From positions 310,001 through 374,000 of the forward strand of contig NZ_KB910924.1 in the NCBI RefSeq assembly GCF_000383235.1: a DNA stretch of 64,000 nt, read 5' to 3'. Position numbers and translations under genes: made by a program. Below the pieces are notes generated by a model. It saw nothing but the letters and a program-made list of their open reading frames with translations. It made no database searches and was not told the origin of the DNA. Positions within the stretch are counted from its first letter, which is position 1; each line of letters opens with the position of its first letter. Positions 44,536-54,814 of this stretch are shown in pieces. Source of the stretch: Bacillus sp. 123MFChir2. Its GTDB lineage: Bacteria; Bacillota; Bacilli; Bacillales; Bacillaceae_G.

Positions 44536-45042
44536 ATGTATCACGGAGCATACATACAGTTTTTAATTCATTTTCATAGTGATTATGATTACTTTGAATG
44601 TCATGAAGTTTTAGAAGAACATTGGAAAACAAAGCCACGCGGAGAGCGAGAACAGCATTGGGTTGGACTTATCCAAATTGCCGTCGCTTTATATCACCAT
44701 AGACGCTGTAATTGGAACGGCGCCCAGAAAATGATGAAAAGTGCGCTATTCATTTTACAAAATAAAAAACAGCATATAGAGGCATTAGGTTTAAACTATT
44801 CCAAACTACTATTGCTTCTTGACGAGCGATTGCACATCATACAAAATCATGAACCTTATACAACATTATTTCTCCCGTTTGCTGATTCGAATTTAGAGAA
44901 CATATGTATACAATTATGCAAAGCGAAAAGATTTCCTTGGAAAGACACTTCTTTCACACCAAGCGAGGACATTATTCATAAACACTCCCGTCGCAATCGT
45001 GAAGGTGTGATTGCCGAGCGAAATATGCAATTAAAAAAGAAA

Positions 45043-45054
<12 letters not shown>
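44536..45054 (+). CDS. ypuF: DUF309 protein (YpuF-like)
   Basis: 172 residues from ATG 44536 (ATAGGAG upstream); the longer frame begins in repeat copy H. The N-terminal half is the helical DUF309 core: YFECHEVLEEHWK and HWVGLIQIAVALYHHRRCNWNGAQKMM. The role of the family is unknown. The C-terminus is basic (RNMQLKKKKQG). Position next to scpA and ribT matches B. subtilis ypuF. Terminator shared with ribT. Confidence 0.85.
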
Positions 45055-45452
<398 letters not shown>

Positions 45453-45644
45453 TTACAAAAGTTACAAATCATATCCCCTTAATCAGCATGTTCATATCAT
45501 GTCTATTTTACAACATTTCTAACCTACTGAGAAGGCTTGCCTAAAACAACTTTATAATCATACAAAGACGGGCAGAGGAAGTCAAATGTTGATATTCTGT
45601 TTATATTATGCTAATAACATTGTATGATTCGTACCTATATAAAT

Positions 45645-45677
45645 AAAAAAAGAGAGAGCATTTTGCCCCCTCTTAAC
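45645..45677 (-). terminator. terminator of ppiB
   Basis: AAGAGGGGGCA / TGCTCTCTCTT stem followed by TTTTTT on the minus strand. Confidence 0.75.
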
Positions 45678-45680
45678 ATT

Positions 45681-46118
45681 TTACTCTTCCCAGACTTTAA
45701 CTTCTTTCATAACATCGCCTTGACGCATATTTAATACTGTTTCGATGCCACTTGTTGCTTTTCCAAATACAGTATGAACACCATCTAAATGCGGTTGTGG
45801 TTCATGTACAACAAAAAACTGGCTTCCTCCAGTATTTCTTCCAGCATGCGCCATAGAAAGTGCACCTACTGTATGCTTGTGAGGATTACCATCTGTTTCA
45901 CATGGGATTGAATAGCCTGGTCCACCAGTCCCATTTCCAATAGGGCAGCCCCCTTGAGATACGAAACCAGGAATAACGCGGTGGAATGTTAATCCATCAT
46001 AAAATCCTTCGTTAGCTAATTTTCTAAAGTTTTCTACTGTTTTTGGTGCTTCTTCTGCGAAAAATTCTAATTCGATTTTTTCACCGTTTTCCATTAATAT
46101 GTATCCTAAAGTTTTCAT
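45681..46118 (-). CDS. ppiB: peptidyl-prolyl cis-trans isomerase B (cyclophilin)
   Basis: 145 residues, small bacterial cyclophilin. [30 protein letters not shown] contains the catalytic Arg and the Phe/Gln site; [36 protein letters not shown] completes the pocket. It speeds proline isomerisation in the cytosol. RBS AAAGGAGC. Located between ypuA and ribT as in Bacillus. Confidence 0.95.
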   Translation of the reverse strand: MKTLGYILMENGEKIELEFFAEEAPKTVENFRKLANEGFYDGLTFHRVIPGFVSQGGCPIGNGTGGPGYSIPCETDGNPHKHTVGALSMAHAGRNTGGSQFFVVHEPQPHLDGVHTVFGKATSGIETVLNMRQGDVMKEVKVWEE

Positions 46119-46326
46119 GTATAATAAGCTCCTTTCAACAATCTCAGCCTTATATTACCACAATCACTATAATAAACAAAAATATTATTGTGAAAACCTT
46201 TATAAAATCCGACAATCCTACTGTTTCTTTCACAAATCATCCTTAAGACGGATGACAAATACAAAAAATATACTATAATTACTTTGTTGCCCGAAAATTT
46301 CAGAAAGAGAAAGGGAGCGATTTTTC

Positions 46327-47193
46327 GTGAAAACGAAATTGTTAGCACTGCTATTAGCTGTAATGGTTTTTTTAATTCCAACCGCTTCATATGCAGACAT
46401 TATTGAGGGAGAGTCTATTGTTACATTAGGAGAAAACTTATCAGAACAGCAAAAACAACAGCTTCTCCAAGAAATGAAAGCGCCAAAAGATGCGCAAATT
46501 ATTACGGTATCAAATGCAGAAGAACATAAATATTTAGATGGAGTTGTACCAAACGCTCAAATCGGTACGAAAGCAATTTCTTCTTCTATGATTACGTATA
46601 CCAAAAAAGGATCTGGTCTTGTTGTACAAGCGCATAATATCAATTGGGTAACAGATGCAATGTATACAAACGCATTAATTACAGCAGGTGTAAAGGATGC
46701 GAATATCTACATTACAGCACCATTTAAAGTATCCGGAACTGCCGCTTTAACAGGCCTAATGAAGGCCTACGAGACAGCAGCGAAAAAGGAAATTCCAGAA
46801 GAAGTTAAAAAAGTAGCTAATGAAGAAATGGTTCAAACTGCAAAACTTGGTGACCAAATCGGAAATGACAAAGCTGTACAACTTGTTGCCAAAGTTAAAG
46901 AAGAGATTGCAAAAGAACAACCAAAAACAACAGAAGATTTACGCTCACTCATTAAAAAGATTGCAGATCAACTTGGAATTACATTAACTGATGAACAACT
47001 TGATAATTTAGTAACACTCTTTGACAAAATGAAAAACTTAAACATTGATTGGGATCAAGTTAGTAACCAATTAAATAAAGCGAAAGAACACGTTTCAGCG
47101 TTTCTAGGTTCTGAAGAAGGTCAAGGATTTTTAGATAAGTTAAAAGGCGTATTCTCTAGTTTTATTGATTTTATTAAATCTCTATTTAAGTAA
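46327..47193 (+). CDS. ypuA: DUF1002 secreted protein (YpuA-like)
   Basis: 288 residues, GTG start, GGGAG nine bases upstream. Signal peptide ends near ASYADI, so the protein is exported. DUF1002 core: ESIVTLGENLSEQQKQQLLQEM, NINWVTDAMYTNALITAGVKDANIYITAPFKVSGTAALTGLMKAYE, then a helical tail ending in an amphipathic FSSFIDFIKSLFK. Function unknown. Monocistronic, with a terminator at 47197. Confidence 0.88.
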   Translation: MKTKLLALLLAVMVFLIPTASYADIIEGESIVTLGENLSEQQKQQLLQEMKAPKDAQIITVSNAEEHKYLDGVVPNAQIGTKAISSSMITYTKKGSGLVVQAHNINWVTDAMYTNALITAGVKDANIYITAPFKVSGTAALTGLMKAYETAAKKEIPEEVKKVANEEMVQTAKLGDQIGNDKAVQLVAKVKEEIAKEQPKTTEDLRSLIKKIADQLGITLTDEQLDNLVTLFDKMKNLNIDWDQVSNQLNKAKEHVSAFLGSEEGQGFLDKLKGVFSSFIDFIKSLFK

Positions 47194-47195
47194 TA

Positions 47196-47223
47196 AAAAG
47201 CTCGTTTGTAACGAGCTTTTTTC
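47196..47223 (+). terminator. terminator of ypuA
   Basis: AAAGCTCGTT / AACGAGCTTT stem then TTTC. Confidence 0.85.
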
Positions 47224-47277
47224 TTATCCCGTTATTCGTGGGCAATAAGCCCCCCTCTGATAGAAGTTTCACTTTAT
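47223..47277 (-). repeat. bcr1-like remnant
   Basis: CTTATCCCGTTATTCGTGGGC at one end and CTGATAGAAGTTTCACTTTAT at the other are the two bcr1 ends, joined with the middle deleted. The right TTTAT contains the stop codon of the HAD gene. Confidence 0.72.
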
Positions 47278-48059
47278 GCTAACAATGGTAGTTTCATAAT
47301 TGCTTCTTCTACTGAACGAACAACATGACTCGCTTTTTCTTTCACATATGGATGAGCGTGATGCAATGTAAAAGAATGCGGCGTCACAGAAAACATAGAA
47401 ACATCATTAAAAGAATCTCCAATACACGCTACTTCATGAGCTTCAACTTGTAAATGTTCCATTAAAAGCTGCAGTGCACTCCCCTTACTAATCCCAATTG
47501 GCATAATATCCACATATTTTTTCCCTGAAATTACGACTTCTGCTTCGCCTTGAAACTGCTTTCGCAACTCTTGATCTAACATTGTAACTTTTTCTTCTTC
47601 CGCATAAACAAATAATTTTGCCGGGTGAATAGTTTGTCCAAACTCTTCCTCTAATGTCTCTATTTCTGCGATTTTCCCTTGAATATATTCTTCAAACATA
47701 TAATGATGTTCATTTTTCTTTTTTGTATATCGATGCTCTTTTGCACACACAATATCCGCCAACTTTTTTTCATGTATATATCTATATATTTCCCGGGCAA
47801 CCTCACCATCAAAAGTTGATTCGTTTAACAGTTCTCCTTCTTTCGTAAATAAAACGGCGCCATTTAATCCTGTTGTATAATAAGGGAAAGCGAACTGTTT
47901 CACAACAGCGTGAATGCGGTGGGTAAAACGACCAGAAGCAAAACAAATATTTGTACCTTTCTCCGCTAGCCAGCATAATGCTTTTTCATCGTCACGATGA
48001 ATCCGATTCACGTTATAAACGAGTGTGTCATCTAAATCGCTAACAAATAATTTAATCAT
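47274..48059 (-). CDS. HAD-family Cof-type phosphatase
   Basis: 261 residues from ATG 48059 (GGGGAG five bases upstream; an earlier in-frame ATG is 24 bases away without a good RBS). Catalytic DxD in FVSDLDDTLV, CFASGRFTH, ISKGSALQ and GDSFNDVSMF. Type IIB cap. Substrate unknown. Paralogous to 38482. In B. subtilis lysA lies between spoVAF and ppiB; here this gene occupies that interval. Its TAA stop lies in the bcr1 remnant flank. Confidence 0.84.
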   Translation of the reverse strand: MIKLFVSDLDDTLVYNVNRIHRDDEKALCWLAEKGTNICFASGRFTHRIHAVVKQFAFPYYTTGLNGAVLFTKEGELLNESTFDGEVAREIYRYIHEKKLADIVCAKEHRYTKKKNEHHYMFEEYIQGKIAEIETLEEEFGQTIHPAKLFVYAEEEKVTMLDQELRKQFQGEAEVVISGKKYVDIMPIGISKGSALQLLMEHLQVEAHEVACIGDSFNDVSMFSVTPHSFTLHHAHPYVKEKASHVVRSVEEAIMKLPLLA

Positions 48060-48145
48060 GTAATCTCCCCTTCCATACATCATATTTACTTTTAGTGTAC
48101 AGAAGAAATGTTATGTTTTTGTTAAAACCAGATAAATTTAAAACA

Positions 48146-48177
48146 AAAAGAGCAGAATTTATTCTTCTGCTCATTCT
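48146..48177 (-). terminator. terminator of the spoVA operon
   Basis: GAGCAGAA / TTCTGCTC stem followed by TTTTTG on the minus strand. Confidence 0.85.
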
Positions 48178-49643
48178 TGCCTCTTTATATTTTGAGGATG
48201 GACGATGCTAGGACGTACCTTTAAACTAGAAATAGATGGACGTATTAAAATCTTAACCAATGCTCCCCAATCAAATGGAAGAAATGGCCAAAGATATGGT
48301 GTTTGTAAACTTCTAATGGATGCTAAAAATAAAACTAACACTGTCATTCCAATAACAAATCCTATTTCTTGAAATAAAGCAGTACATACAATCAGGAATA
48401 GCTTACCAACCTTATTCCCTAACCCTAATTCGTAACTTGGCGTTGCATAAGATCCAATCATAGAAATCGCAGTATATAAAATAACTTCTGGTACAAATAG
48501 ACCGACATTGATTGCAATTTGACCAATTAATATAGCTGAAATTAACCCAGCTGCTGATGACAGCGGCGTTGGTGTATGGATTGATGCCATCCTCAGAAAT
48601 TCCAGCCCTACTTCTGCTAAAATAATCTGCAAAGCAATTGGTATATTAGTCACTTTATTCGGTCCAATAAACGCTAACTTTTCTGGTAATAATGCAGGAT
48701 CCATTACAAACGCAAGCCAAAGCGGTAATAAGAACAGAGAAAATACAACTCCAAGAAAACGAACCCAGCGTAAAAATGTTCCAACAGCAGGATTTTGCCG
48801 AAATTCCTCTGCATGCTGTAAATGATGAAAATATGTTGTCGGTGTAATAATTGCGCTAGGAGAAGTATCTGTCAACAGTAAAACGTGTCCTTCTAGTAAA
48901 TGATTCGCAGCGACGTCTGGTCTTTCTGTATAACGAATAAGCGGAAAAGGATTGTATCCTTGTTTCACAAGAAACTCCTCAATTGTTTTATCGGCCATTG
49001 TTACACCGTCGATTTGAATATTTTCTATTTCTTGCTTTATTATTTTCACCAAATCTGGATTCGCAATATCTTGTATATATGCAATACAAAGATCTGTGTG
49101 TGACCGCTCTCCCACCCGAATAATTTCATGTCGCAAACGCGGATCACGAATACGTCTCCGAATAAGAGCTGTATTTACAATAATATTTTCAACAAATCCA
49201 TCGCGCGCACCTCTGACAACTTTCTCTGTATCCGGCTCTGTCGGAGTTCGTCCTGGATAGCTGCGAACATCGATTACAAAAGCTTCTGTTTCTCCCTCAA
49301 CAAAAATAACGATTAAGCCTGATAACACTTGTAATATGACATCATCCATCGTCTTTACTTTACTTACTTGCTGATGAATCAGACGATTTTCTAACAACTT
49401 TACCGTACCTTCTCCATACCTTTGTATTTCATTTGTATTAATAGCCTCTTCGAGAATGTGTATGATATAGTTTGTATCACATAAACCATTCACAAACAAA
49501 ACACCAATTTCTTTATCTAAAATATGAAATTTACGAATTCCCACATCAAAGGTAACGCCAAGTCCCACGGTTTGCTTCAAATAATTTTCATTGTCACTTA
49601 AAAATGAAGAAATTGGTATACTAGTCTTTTTTGTGTTGGTCAT
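48171..49643 (-). CDS. spoVAF: stage V sporulation protein AF
   Basis: 490 residues from ATG 49643 (GGAG upstream). GerA-family spore protein: N-terminal soluble half (about 1-270; [32 protein letters not shown]) and a membrane half with five or six helices ([46 protein letters not shown]). SpoVAF sits in the spore inner membrane and influences germination. It overlaps spoVAEa by 23 bases. Last gene of the operon. Confidence 0.93.
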   Translation of the reverse strand: MTNTKKTSIPISSFLSDNENYLKQTVGLGVTFDVGIRKFHILDKEIGVLFVNGLCDTNYIIHILEEAINTNEIQRYGEGTVKLLENRLIHQQVSKVKTMDDVILQVLSGLIVIFVEGETEAFVIDVRSYPGRTPTEPDTEKVVRGARDGFVENIIVNTALIRRRIRDPRLRHEIIRVGERSHTDLCIAYIQDIANPDLVKIIKQEIENIQIDGVTMADKTIEEFLVKQGYNPFPLIRYTERPDVAANHLLEGHVLLLTDTSPSAIITPTTYFHHLQHAEEFRQNPAVGTFLRWVRFLGVVFSLFLLPLWLAFVMDPALLPEKLAFIGPNKVTNIPIALQIILAEVGLEFLRMASIHTPTPLSSAAGLISAILIGQIAINVGLFVPEVILYTAISMIGSYATPSYELGLGNKVGKLFLIVCTALFQEIGFVIGMTVLVLFLASIRSLQTPYLWPFLPFDWGALVKILIRPSISSLKVRPSIVHPQNIKRQE

Positions 49644-50199
49644 AAAACCCACTCCTTTCTAAAATTAATTGAATTGCTTTTCTTGTAATTGGTGACCCAC
49701 GTTTCCGATCATCATTGCCATACATTTTCCCAATATCACCGATTCCAACAATAATCGGAACATGTAATTCGTCTAAACAGTAAACGGTATCACCGTTTAT
49801 TCTTCCTATTTCAATATCCGCCAATCCAAATTTATCAACGCCATATTCAGTTAATCGCCCTTCTCGATCGACACTTACATCAACACGTGTCCATTCCCAA
49901 TGATGCGTATTAGAAGCAACAGCTAACACGCCAAGTACATCGATTTGTTTATTCGTTGCTACATATTTTAATGCTTTTTCTCCTGATCCTTCCCCTATAT
50001 ATCCACTATCATCAAACATAACAAAAACCGGGTCATGTGGTGTTTGCATGATAAGCTCAACAATCTTTCTCCCCGTTAATTTCGTTGGATTACTTTGCGT
50101 GGCCGAAATGCATCGTCCACCAAATTCTTTTGCCAGTAACTCGATTGTTCGCTGTGCATATTCATCTCCGTCTGTCACCAAAATAACCCTTCTTCTCAT
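49621..50199 (-). CDS. spoVAEA: stage V sporulation protein AEa
   Basis: 192 residues, soluble. It starts [34 protein letters not shown] and has [22 protein letters not shown], a compact alpha/beta fold. In B. subtilis this protein is part of the SpoVA group linked to dipicolinic acid movement at germination; its own job is unknown. It precedes spoVAF with overlap and follows spoVAEb by 5 bases. Confidence 0.9.
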   Translation of the reverse strand: MRRRVILVTDGDEYAQRTIELLAKEFGGRCISATQSNPTKLTGRKIVELIMQTPHDPVFVMFDDSGYIGEGSGEKALKYVATNKQIDVLGVLAVASNTHHWEWTRVDVSVDREGRLTEYGVDKFGLADIEIGRINGDTVYCLDELHVPIIVGIGDIGKMYGNDDRKRGSPITRKAIQLILERSGFYDQHKKD

Positions 50200-50204
50200 C
50201 TTAT

Positions 50205-50555
50205 TTATCCTTTCGGTTTAAAAATAAGTGCTGCTATAAATGCAAACAAAATCGCTGCTGAAATTCCAACAGATGTTAACTTAAACATTCCCATTCCAAT
50301 CCCAAGATAACCATGCTTTTCTGCCGCTTCCATCGCACCATGCAATAAAGAATGACCAAAACTTGAAATCGGAACAGTCGCTCCCGCTCCTGCAAACTGA
50401 ATCAGTTTGTCATAAATGCCAAAACCATCTAAAATAGTACCAACTACTACGAAGATCGCCATAACATGTGCAGGTGTTAATTTCGCAAAATCTAACAGAA
50501 GTTGTCCGACAACACAAATCGCTCCCCCAACTAAAAACGCATATATAAATTCCAC
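50205..50555 (-). CDS. spoVAEB: stage V sporulation protein AEb
   Basis: 116 residues, GTG start with GGGG eight bases upstream. Four membrane segments; [33 protein letters not shown] is the signature shared with SpoVAC. Part of the dipicolinic acid channel in the spore inner membrane. It lies between spoVAD and spoVAEa with gaps of 3-5 bases. Confidence 0.93.
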   Translation of the reverse strand: MEFIYAFLVGGAICVVGQLLLDFAKLTPAHVMAIFVVVGTILDGFGIYDKLIQFAGAGATVPISSFGHSLLHGAMEAAEKHGYLGIGMGMFKLTSVGISAAILFAFIAALIFKPKG

Positions 50556-50558
50556 ATA

Positions 50559-51572
50559 TTACACCCCTTTTATTCTTTCAAATACGATACCGTGTGCAAT
50601 CGTTGGAATCGATTCTTTTTGTTGAATCATAATTGGATTTAACAAAGCACCTGTTGCTACGACAAAAATCCGCCCTAAATTCCCCTTGTTCATTTCTTTC
50701 ATTAAATGTCCATATGTTACAACTGCGGAACAAGCACAGCCACTTCCTCCCGCAAATACTTGCTGGTCACCCCTATAAATCATTAAACCGCAATCATTAT
50801 AAACATTCCCTAAATCGTAGCCTTCATCTAACAACAGCCGCCGCGCAATTGGTGTTCCAACTCCTGATAAATCACCTGTCACAATCAAATCGTAATCGAC
50901 AGCACTTCTGTTTAAATCTTCAAAATGCTGCCTAATTGTATGAGCTGCAGCAGGGGCCATTGCAGATCCCATATCAAACGGATCTGTTATACCTAAATCT
51001 TGAACTTTTCCAATAGTTGCTGATGTGACTTTAATTGCACTTCTTTCCCGACTAATTAAAGCTGTACCAGCTCCTGTAACAGTAAATGTTGCTGTAGTTG
51101 GTTTTTGCCCTCCATACTCTGTTGGATAACGAAATTGCCGTTCAGCAGTGGCATTATGACTACTGACTGTTGCTAACACGCGATTTGCAAATCCACCATC
51201 AATAAATGCTGCGCCAACAGCTAGCGTCTCCATCGAAGTGGAACACGCTCCAAACATGCCTAAAAATGGAATCGACAGCTCTCTAGCAACATAATTTGCC
51301 GTAACGGTTTGATTTAATAAATCTCCTGCTAAAAATAAATCAATATCAGATGCTTGCATCTTTTCTTTTCGCAATGCATGTTGAATCGACTCTCTCATTA
51401 ACCTTCTTTCCGCTAACTCCCAGCTTTCTTCTCCGCAGTGCAAGTCATCATATGTAATATCAAAACTATCTCCAAGCGGCCCCTTTGCCTCATTTGGTCC
51501 AACAGCCGTACCTGTTGCATTCACATATACATCGTTTTGAAATAGCCACGTTTGTTTCCCAGTTAATCTCAT
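50559..51572 (-). CDS. spoVAD: stage V sporulation protein AD
   Basis: 337 residues with a thiolase/ketosynthase-like fold (FGACSTSMETLAVGAAFIDGGFANRVLATVSSHN; ARRLLLDEGYDLGNVYNDCGLMIY). SpoVAD binds dipicolinic acid and is essential for its uptake into the developing spore. RBS AAAGGAG. In frame, complete. Upstream lies a gap of 37 bases to spoVAC that carries a bcr1-like end. Confidence 0.94.
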   Translation of the reverse strand: MRLTGKQTWLFQNDVYVNATGTAVGPNEAKGPLGDSFDITYDDLHCGEESWELAERRLMRESIQHALRKEKMQASDIDLFLAGDLLNQTVTANYVARELSIPFLGMFGACSTSMETLAVGAAFIDGGFANRVLATVSSHNATAERQFRYPTEYGGQKPTTATFTVTGAGTALISRERSAIKVTSATIGKVQDLGITDPFDMGSAMAPAAAHTIRQHFEDLNRSAVDYDLIVTGDLSGVGTPIARRLLLDEGYDLGNVYNDCGLMIYRGDQQVFAGGSGCACSAVVTYGHLMKEMNKGNLGRIFVVATGALLNPIMIQQKESIPTIAHGIVFERIKGV

Positions 51573-51592
51573 CTATCTTCTCCTTTACTTAC

Positions 51593-51613
51593 ATAAGATG
51601 AAACTTCTATCAT
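51593..51613 (+). repeat. possible bcr1 end remnant at spoVAC stop
   Basis: ATAAGATGAAACTTCTATCA shares 14 consecutive bases (TGAAACTTCTATCA) with the bcr1 remnant at 47223-47277 read in minus. It abuts the spoVAC stop codon. Confidence 0.4.
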
Positions 51614-52065
51614 TGGAGGAGCTTCCATGTATACCGAATGAGACCGACAACATACGCCCCAACAACTCCAAATACAATGACACTTCCAGCAATTTTGAAC
51701 ATATTTGTAGCAACCCCAAGAACAATCCCTTCGCTGCGATGCTCCATTGCTGCACTTACCATTGAATTCGCAAATCCAGTAACCGGGATTGCTGACCCAG
51801 CTCCTGCAAATTGGCCAAGCTTATCATATACACCAAGTCCTGTTAAAATAGCTGACAGTAATATTAACGTTGTGATTGCCAGATTCCCTGCATTTTTCTC
51901 CGTAAAATCAAAATAGTGTATATACATCTTCATCAAAGCTTCACCTAATGTACAAATAAGCCCTCCCACAACAAAAGCCTTCATACAATTCATCATATAA
52001 TTAGGTTTTGGATGATACTCTTTCACCTTATTCGTATAATCATCCTTTAATTTATGCTGCGCCAT
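51610..52065 (-). CDS. spoVAC: stage V sporulation protein AC
   Basis: 151 residues from ATG 52065, with GGAGG seven bases upstream; an earlier frame start at 52098 has no RBS. Four membrane segments; KLGQFAGAGSAIPVTGFANSMVSAAMEHRSEG matches SpoVAEb. SpoVAC is the mechanosensitive channel core for dipicolinic acid release in spore germination. The C-terminus ends abruptly (RYTWKLLQ) next to a repeat-like end. Confidence 0.93.
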   Translation of the reverse strand: MAQHKLKDDYTNKVKEYHPKPNYMMNCMKAFVVGGLICTLGEALMKMYIHYFDFTEKNAGNLAITTLILLSAILTGLGVYDKLGQFAGAGSAIPVTGFANSMVSAAMEHRSEGIVLGVATNMFKIAGSVIVFGVVGAYVVGLIRYTWKLLQ

Positions 52066-52076
52066 TGACATACCTC

Positions 52077-52493
52077 CTATTTCACAAAATAAATCCAATG
52101 AAATAAAGATCCTACTACCTTGCCAAGAACAAGTGCGATAAGAAGAATAACAATTTTTCCATCAACCCCAACACGTTTCGCTAATATTGGAAGTACATTC
52201 AGCACTTCTGTTAAAGCAGCAGCAAGCATTCCGATAAATGTGCCGCATAACAATCCAAGGAGCAAAAGCCAATACGGTGAAGCCAATAATGTAACATCAC
52301 GTAAACTGCACCACGTACCGCTTAGTGCACCGCTCACAACAGCCCATTCATAATATTGCACACGATGACCACTTTTCGTTAACTGAGCGAGCCTTGGAAT
52401 CATACCTAATACAGTTAAAAATGCAACGTATCCTCCTCCAACAGCAATGCCACCAGCAAATCCAATAAAGATTATCCCAATACATTCAATCAT
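52077..52493 (-). CDS. spoVAB: stage V sporulation protein AB
   Basis: 138 residues with four membrane segments (ECIGIIFIGFAGGIAVGGGYVAFLTVLGMIPRL; IVILLIALVLGKVVGSLFHWIYFVK). An inner-membrane component of the SpoVA system. It overlaps spoVAA by 8 bases and precedes spoVAC. Confidence 0.92.
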   Translation of the reverse strand: MIECIGIIFIGFAGGIAVGGGYVAFLTVLGMIPRLAQLTKSGHRVQYYEWAVVSGALSGTWCSLRDVTLLASPYWLLLLGLLCGTFIGMLAAALTEVLNVLPILAKRVGVDGKIVILLIALVLGKVVGSLFHWIYFVK

Positions 52494-53106
52494 TTTGGAT
52501 GTTCTTTATCATTTCTTTGTTTTCGTTCATCATTACATATTGATCGAGAGATTGTTGGTATTGGAACATTTCAACTTCTAATGGGCTTGGTTCCTCATTA
52601 ATACGCTTTTGAAATACGTGATTAAAAAAAAGAATCATTCCAAGTCCAAGCCCTAACGAATATGGGATTTGAAATAAAAGTGGCTTTTGGTTACTTTCTC
52701 CTGTAATCATGTAATACAAACGTTGATGCACTTGCTGCATACTAACGTCCTCATGAAAATAAATAATCGCAAGAGCCGCTCCGACAAATAGTAATAACCA
52801 CACCATTCCAAAGAAAAATGGATTTACTTGTTTTTTTTCGTATACAATTTCAACAATCGTTTGTACTGAACCGAGCAAATTAATTTCTAAACTGCTAGAA
52901 TACTGCCAAATAGCTTGAATCACTTTCATCACATCAATTACAACATGCGTTTTATCTTTCTTTGTAATTTTGTATATAACCTGTCGTTTTATCTCATCTA
53001 CAATACGTGACTCTCCAACTACTTGTGCAACGTCACCAATTTTAATCTCATAAGCAGGCGACACTTGTAGACGATTCCTCATCTTTACATATATCGTTTG
53101 CTCCAC
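52486..53106 (-). CDS. spoVAA: stage V sporulation protein AA
   Basis: 206 residues from the GTG at 53106, six bases after AGAGGTG; the alternative GTG at 53115 lies in that RBS. Soluble N-terminal domain (EQTIYVKMRNRLQVSPAYEIKIGDVAQVV), then two membrane helices (FFGMVWLLLFVGAALAIIYFHE and LLFQIPYSLGLGLGMILFFNHVF). First gene of the spoVA operon; transcribed from the sigma-G-type promoter at 53139. Confidence 0.9.
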   Translation of the reverse strand: MEQTIYVKMRNRLQVSPAYEIKIGDVAQVVGESRIVDEIKRQVIYKITKKDKTHVVIDVMKVIQAIWQYSSSLEINLLGSVQTIVEIVYEKKQVNPFFFGMVWLLLFVGAALAIIYFHEDVSMQQVHQRLYYMITGESNQKPLLFQIPYSLGLGLGMILFFNHVFQKRINEEPSPLEVEMFQYQQSLDQYVMMNENKEMIKNIQND

Positions 53107-53138
53107 TCCAATCACCTCTTAACTATTCCTCGTAGTTG

Positions 53139-53168
53139 TAGTATGGATATTGGAAATTTTTCTAATAC
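53139..53168 (-). promoter_or_regulatory. candidate sigma-G (forespore) promoter of spoVA
   Basis: On the minus strand: -35 GTATT (53164-53168; one departure from GHATR), an 18 bp spacer, and -10 CATACTA (53139-53145; full match to CATNHTA). In B. subtilis spoVA is sigma-G dependent. Confidence 0.75.
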
Positions 53169-53184
53169 AACTTTTTTAAAATAA

Positions 53185-53217
53185 AAAAACGAATAGACTA
53201 TTCGCCTATTCGTTCCT
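53185..53217 (-). terminator. terminator between sigF and spoVA
   Basis: ACGAATAG / CTATTCGT stem followed by TTTTTTT, spanning the sigF stop. It insulates sigF from the spoVA operon. Confidence 0.86.
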
Positions 53218-53956
53218 TCATTTGTTTTAATATTTTCTTTTCCAGCCTCGATACTTGTACTTGAGAGATCCCTAAACGCTCTGCTACTTCCGATTGTGTC
53301 TGGTCTTTATAATACCGCAAATAGACAATCAACCGTTCACGCTCATCTAATTCACGAATTGCTTCTTTTAACGCAATCTTATCAAACCACTTTGTTTCAG
53401 AGCGATCCGCAATTTGGTCTAAAATAGTAATAGGATCACCATCATTTTCATACACCGTTTCATGTATCGACGATGGTGTCCGACTTGCTTCTTGCGCCAT
53501 TACAACTTCTTCTGGCGTTAGTTCTAACGCCTCTGCTATTTCGGTAATTGTCGGTGCACGACCATACTCCTTTGATAATTCATCTTTCATTTTACGAATT
53601 TTATTTCCCATTTCTTTTAACGAACGACTTACTTTCACTGTTCCATCATCACGTAAAAAACGCTGAATTTCTCCAATAATCATTGGAACTGCATATGTTG
53701 AAAACTTTACATCAAAAGATAGATCAAACTTGTCGACAGATTTTAGCAACCCAATACAGCCAATTTGAAACAAGTCCTCCGGCTCATAACCGCGATTTAA
53801 AAAGCGTTGTACAACGGACCAAACAAGCCTCATATTATTTTGAATAATTAAGTCTCTCGCTCCTTGATCGCCCTGTTGACTCCTTTTAATTAATTCTTTT
53901 AATTCCTGATCCTTTAACTGCCCTTTTCCTTTTTCACTTCTGACCTCTATGTCCAT
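53198..53956 (-). CDS. sigF: RNA polymerase sigma-F factor
   Basis: 252 residues from ATG 53956 (AAGGAG eight bases upstream). Region 2 (NNMRLVWSVVQRFLNRGYEPEDLFQIGCIGLLKSVDKFDLSFDVKFSTYAVPMI), region 3 (KVSRSLKEMGNKIRK) and region 4 with helix-turn-helix (QSEVAERLGISQVQVSRLEKKILKQ) are intact. The first forespore-specific sigma factor, held inactive by SpoIIAB. Last gene of the spoIIA operon. Confidence 0.96.
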   Translation of the reverse strand: MDIEVRSEKGKGQLKDQELKELIKRSQQGDQGARDLIIQNNMRLVWSVVQRFLNRGYEPEDLFQIGCIGLLKSVDKFDLSFDVKFSTYAVPMIIGEIQRFLRDDGTVKVSRSLKEMGNKIRKMKDELSKEYGRAPTITEIAEALELTPEEVVMAQEASRTPSSIHETVYENDGDPITILDQIADRSETKWFDKIALKEAIRELDERERLIVYLRYYKDQTQSEVAERLGISQVQVSRLEKKILKQMKERIGE

Positions 53957-53968
53957 AGGCAATTCTCC

Positions 53969-54409
53969 TTAATTGCATAGAGCGTTACTTTTTGATAGAT
54001 GCTTCGTCAAATGGATCGTTGTCCCGAAAGATTCATTAGAAATAACCTCTACTTCATCCATAAAATTTTCCATAATGGTAAATCCCATTCCAGAACGCTC
54101 TAATTCGGGTTTAGTTGTAAAAAGGGGTTGCCTTGCTTCATCTAAATCTAGAATTCCAATCCCTTCATCACGAATTGTTAACTTTACCATGCCATCTTCC
54201 AAAATAACCGTAATATACACAATGCCATCTGAATTCCCTTCATATCCATGAATAATGGCATTCGTTACTGCCTCAGACACGACGGTTTTCACTTCCGTTA
54301 ACTCTTCCATTGTTGGATCGAGCTGCGCAATAAAAGCGGCAACTGTAACGCGAGCAAACGATTCATTTTGACTTAATGCAGAAAATTGAAGGTTCATTTC
54401 ATTTCTCAT
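53969..54409 (-). CDS. spoIIAB: anti-sigma-F factor, serine kinase
   Basis: 146 residues, GHKL ATPase fold: [13 protein letters not shown] (N-box), IRDEGIGI (G1) and [18 protein letters not shown] (G2). It binds and inhibits sigma-F, and phosphorylates SpoIIAA. Its ATG starts at the SpoIIAA stop, so translation is coupled. Confidence 0.96.
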   Translation of the reverse strand: MRNEMNLQFSALSQNESFARVTVAAFIAQLDPTMEELTEVKTVVSEAVTNAIIHGYEGNSDGIVYITVILEDGMVKLTIRDEGIGILDLDEARQPLFTTKPELERSGMGFTIMENFMDEVEVISNESFGTTIHLTKHLSKSNALCN

Positions 54410-54760
54410 CTATGCCACCCCCAATGTTGCGAGCGCATGGGCTTCATTTTCTTCTAAACGAATAATTTTAAATAGCCCTGACATCTCAAATAAGCGCTTT
54501 ACAGCAGGAGAAATTGCACAAACAACCATTTCGCCGCCTAAACTTTTGACATGTTTATATCTTCCTAATACAACACCAAGGCCAGAACTATCCATAAATG
54601 CTAATTGTCCTAAATTTAAAATAATATGATGAACATGATGCGTCTCAATCATATCAGTTACTTTTGCTCGCAACTCTTCAGCAGTATGATGATCTAGTTC
54701 GCCTGCTAAACGAACACATAAGACGTCACGCTTTACTTCTAAATGGATGGAAAGACTCAC
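54410..54760 (-). CDS. spoIIAA: anti-anti-sigma-F factor
   Basis: 116 residues, STAS fold, with the phosphorylated Ser58 in FMDSSGLGV. Unphosphorylated SpoIIAA displaces sigma-F from SpoIIAB in the forespore after SpoIIE acts. First gene of spoIIAA-spoIIAB-sigF; promoter at 54815. Confidence 0.96.
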   Translation of the reverse strand: MSLSIHLEVKRDVLCVRLAGELDHHTAEELRAKVTDMIETHHVHHIILNLGQLAFMDSSGLGVVLGRYKHVKSLGGEMVVCAISPAVKRLFEMSGLFKIIRLEENEAHALATLGVA

Positions 54761-54814
54761 TCTATTTCCTCCTTACATTCAAAATTCGCGTATACACGCA
54801 AAATATATAAGAAG

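Noticed and set aside
45556-45629. 10 bp inverted repeat AATCATACAA / TTGTATGATT
   Set aside because: The arms are 54 bases apart, AT-rich, and could occur by chance in such DNA.
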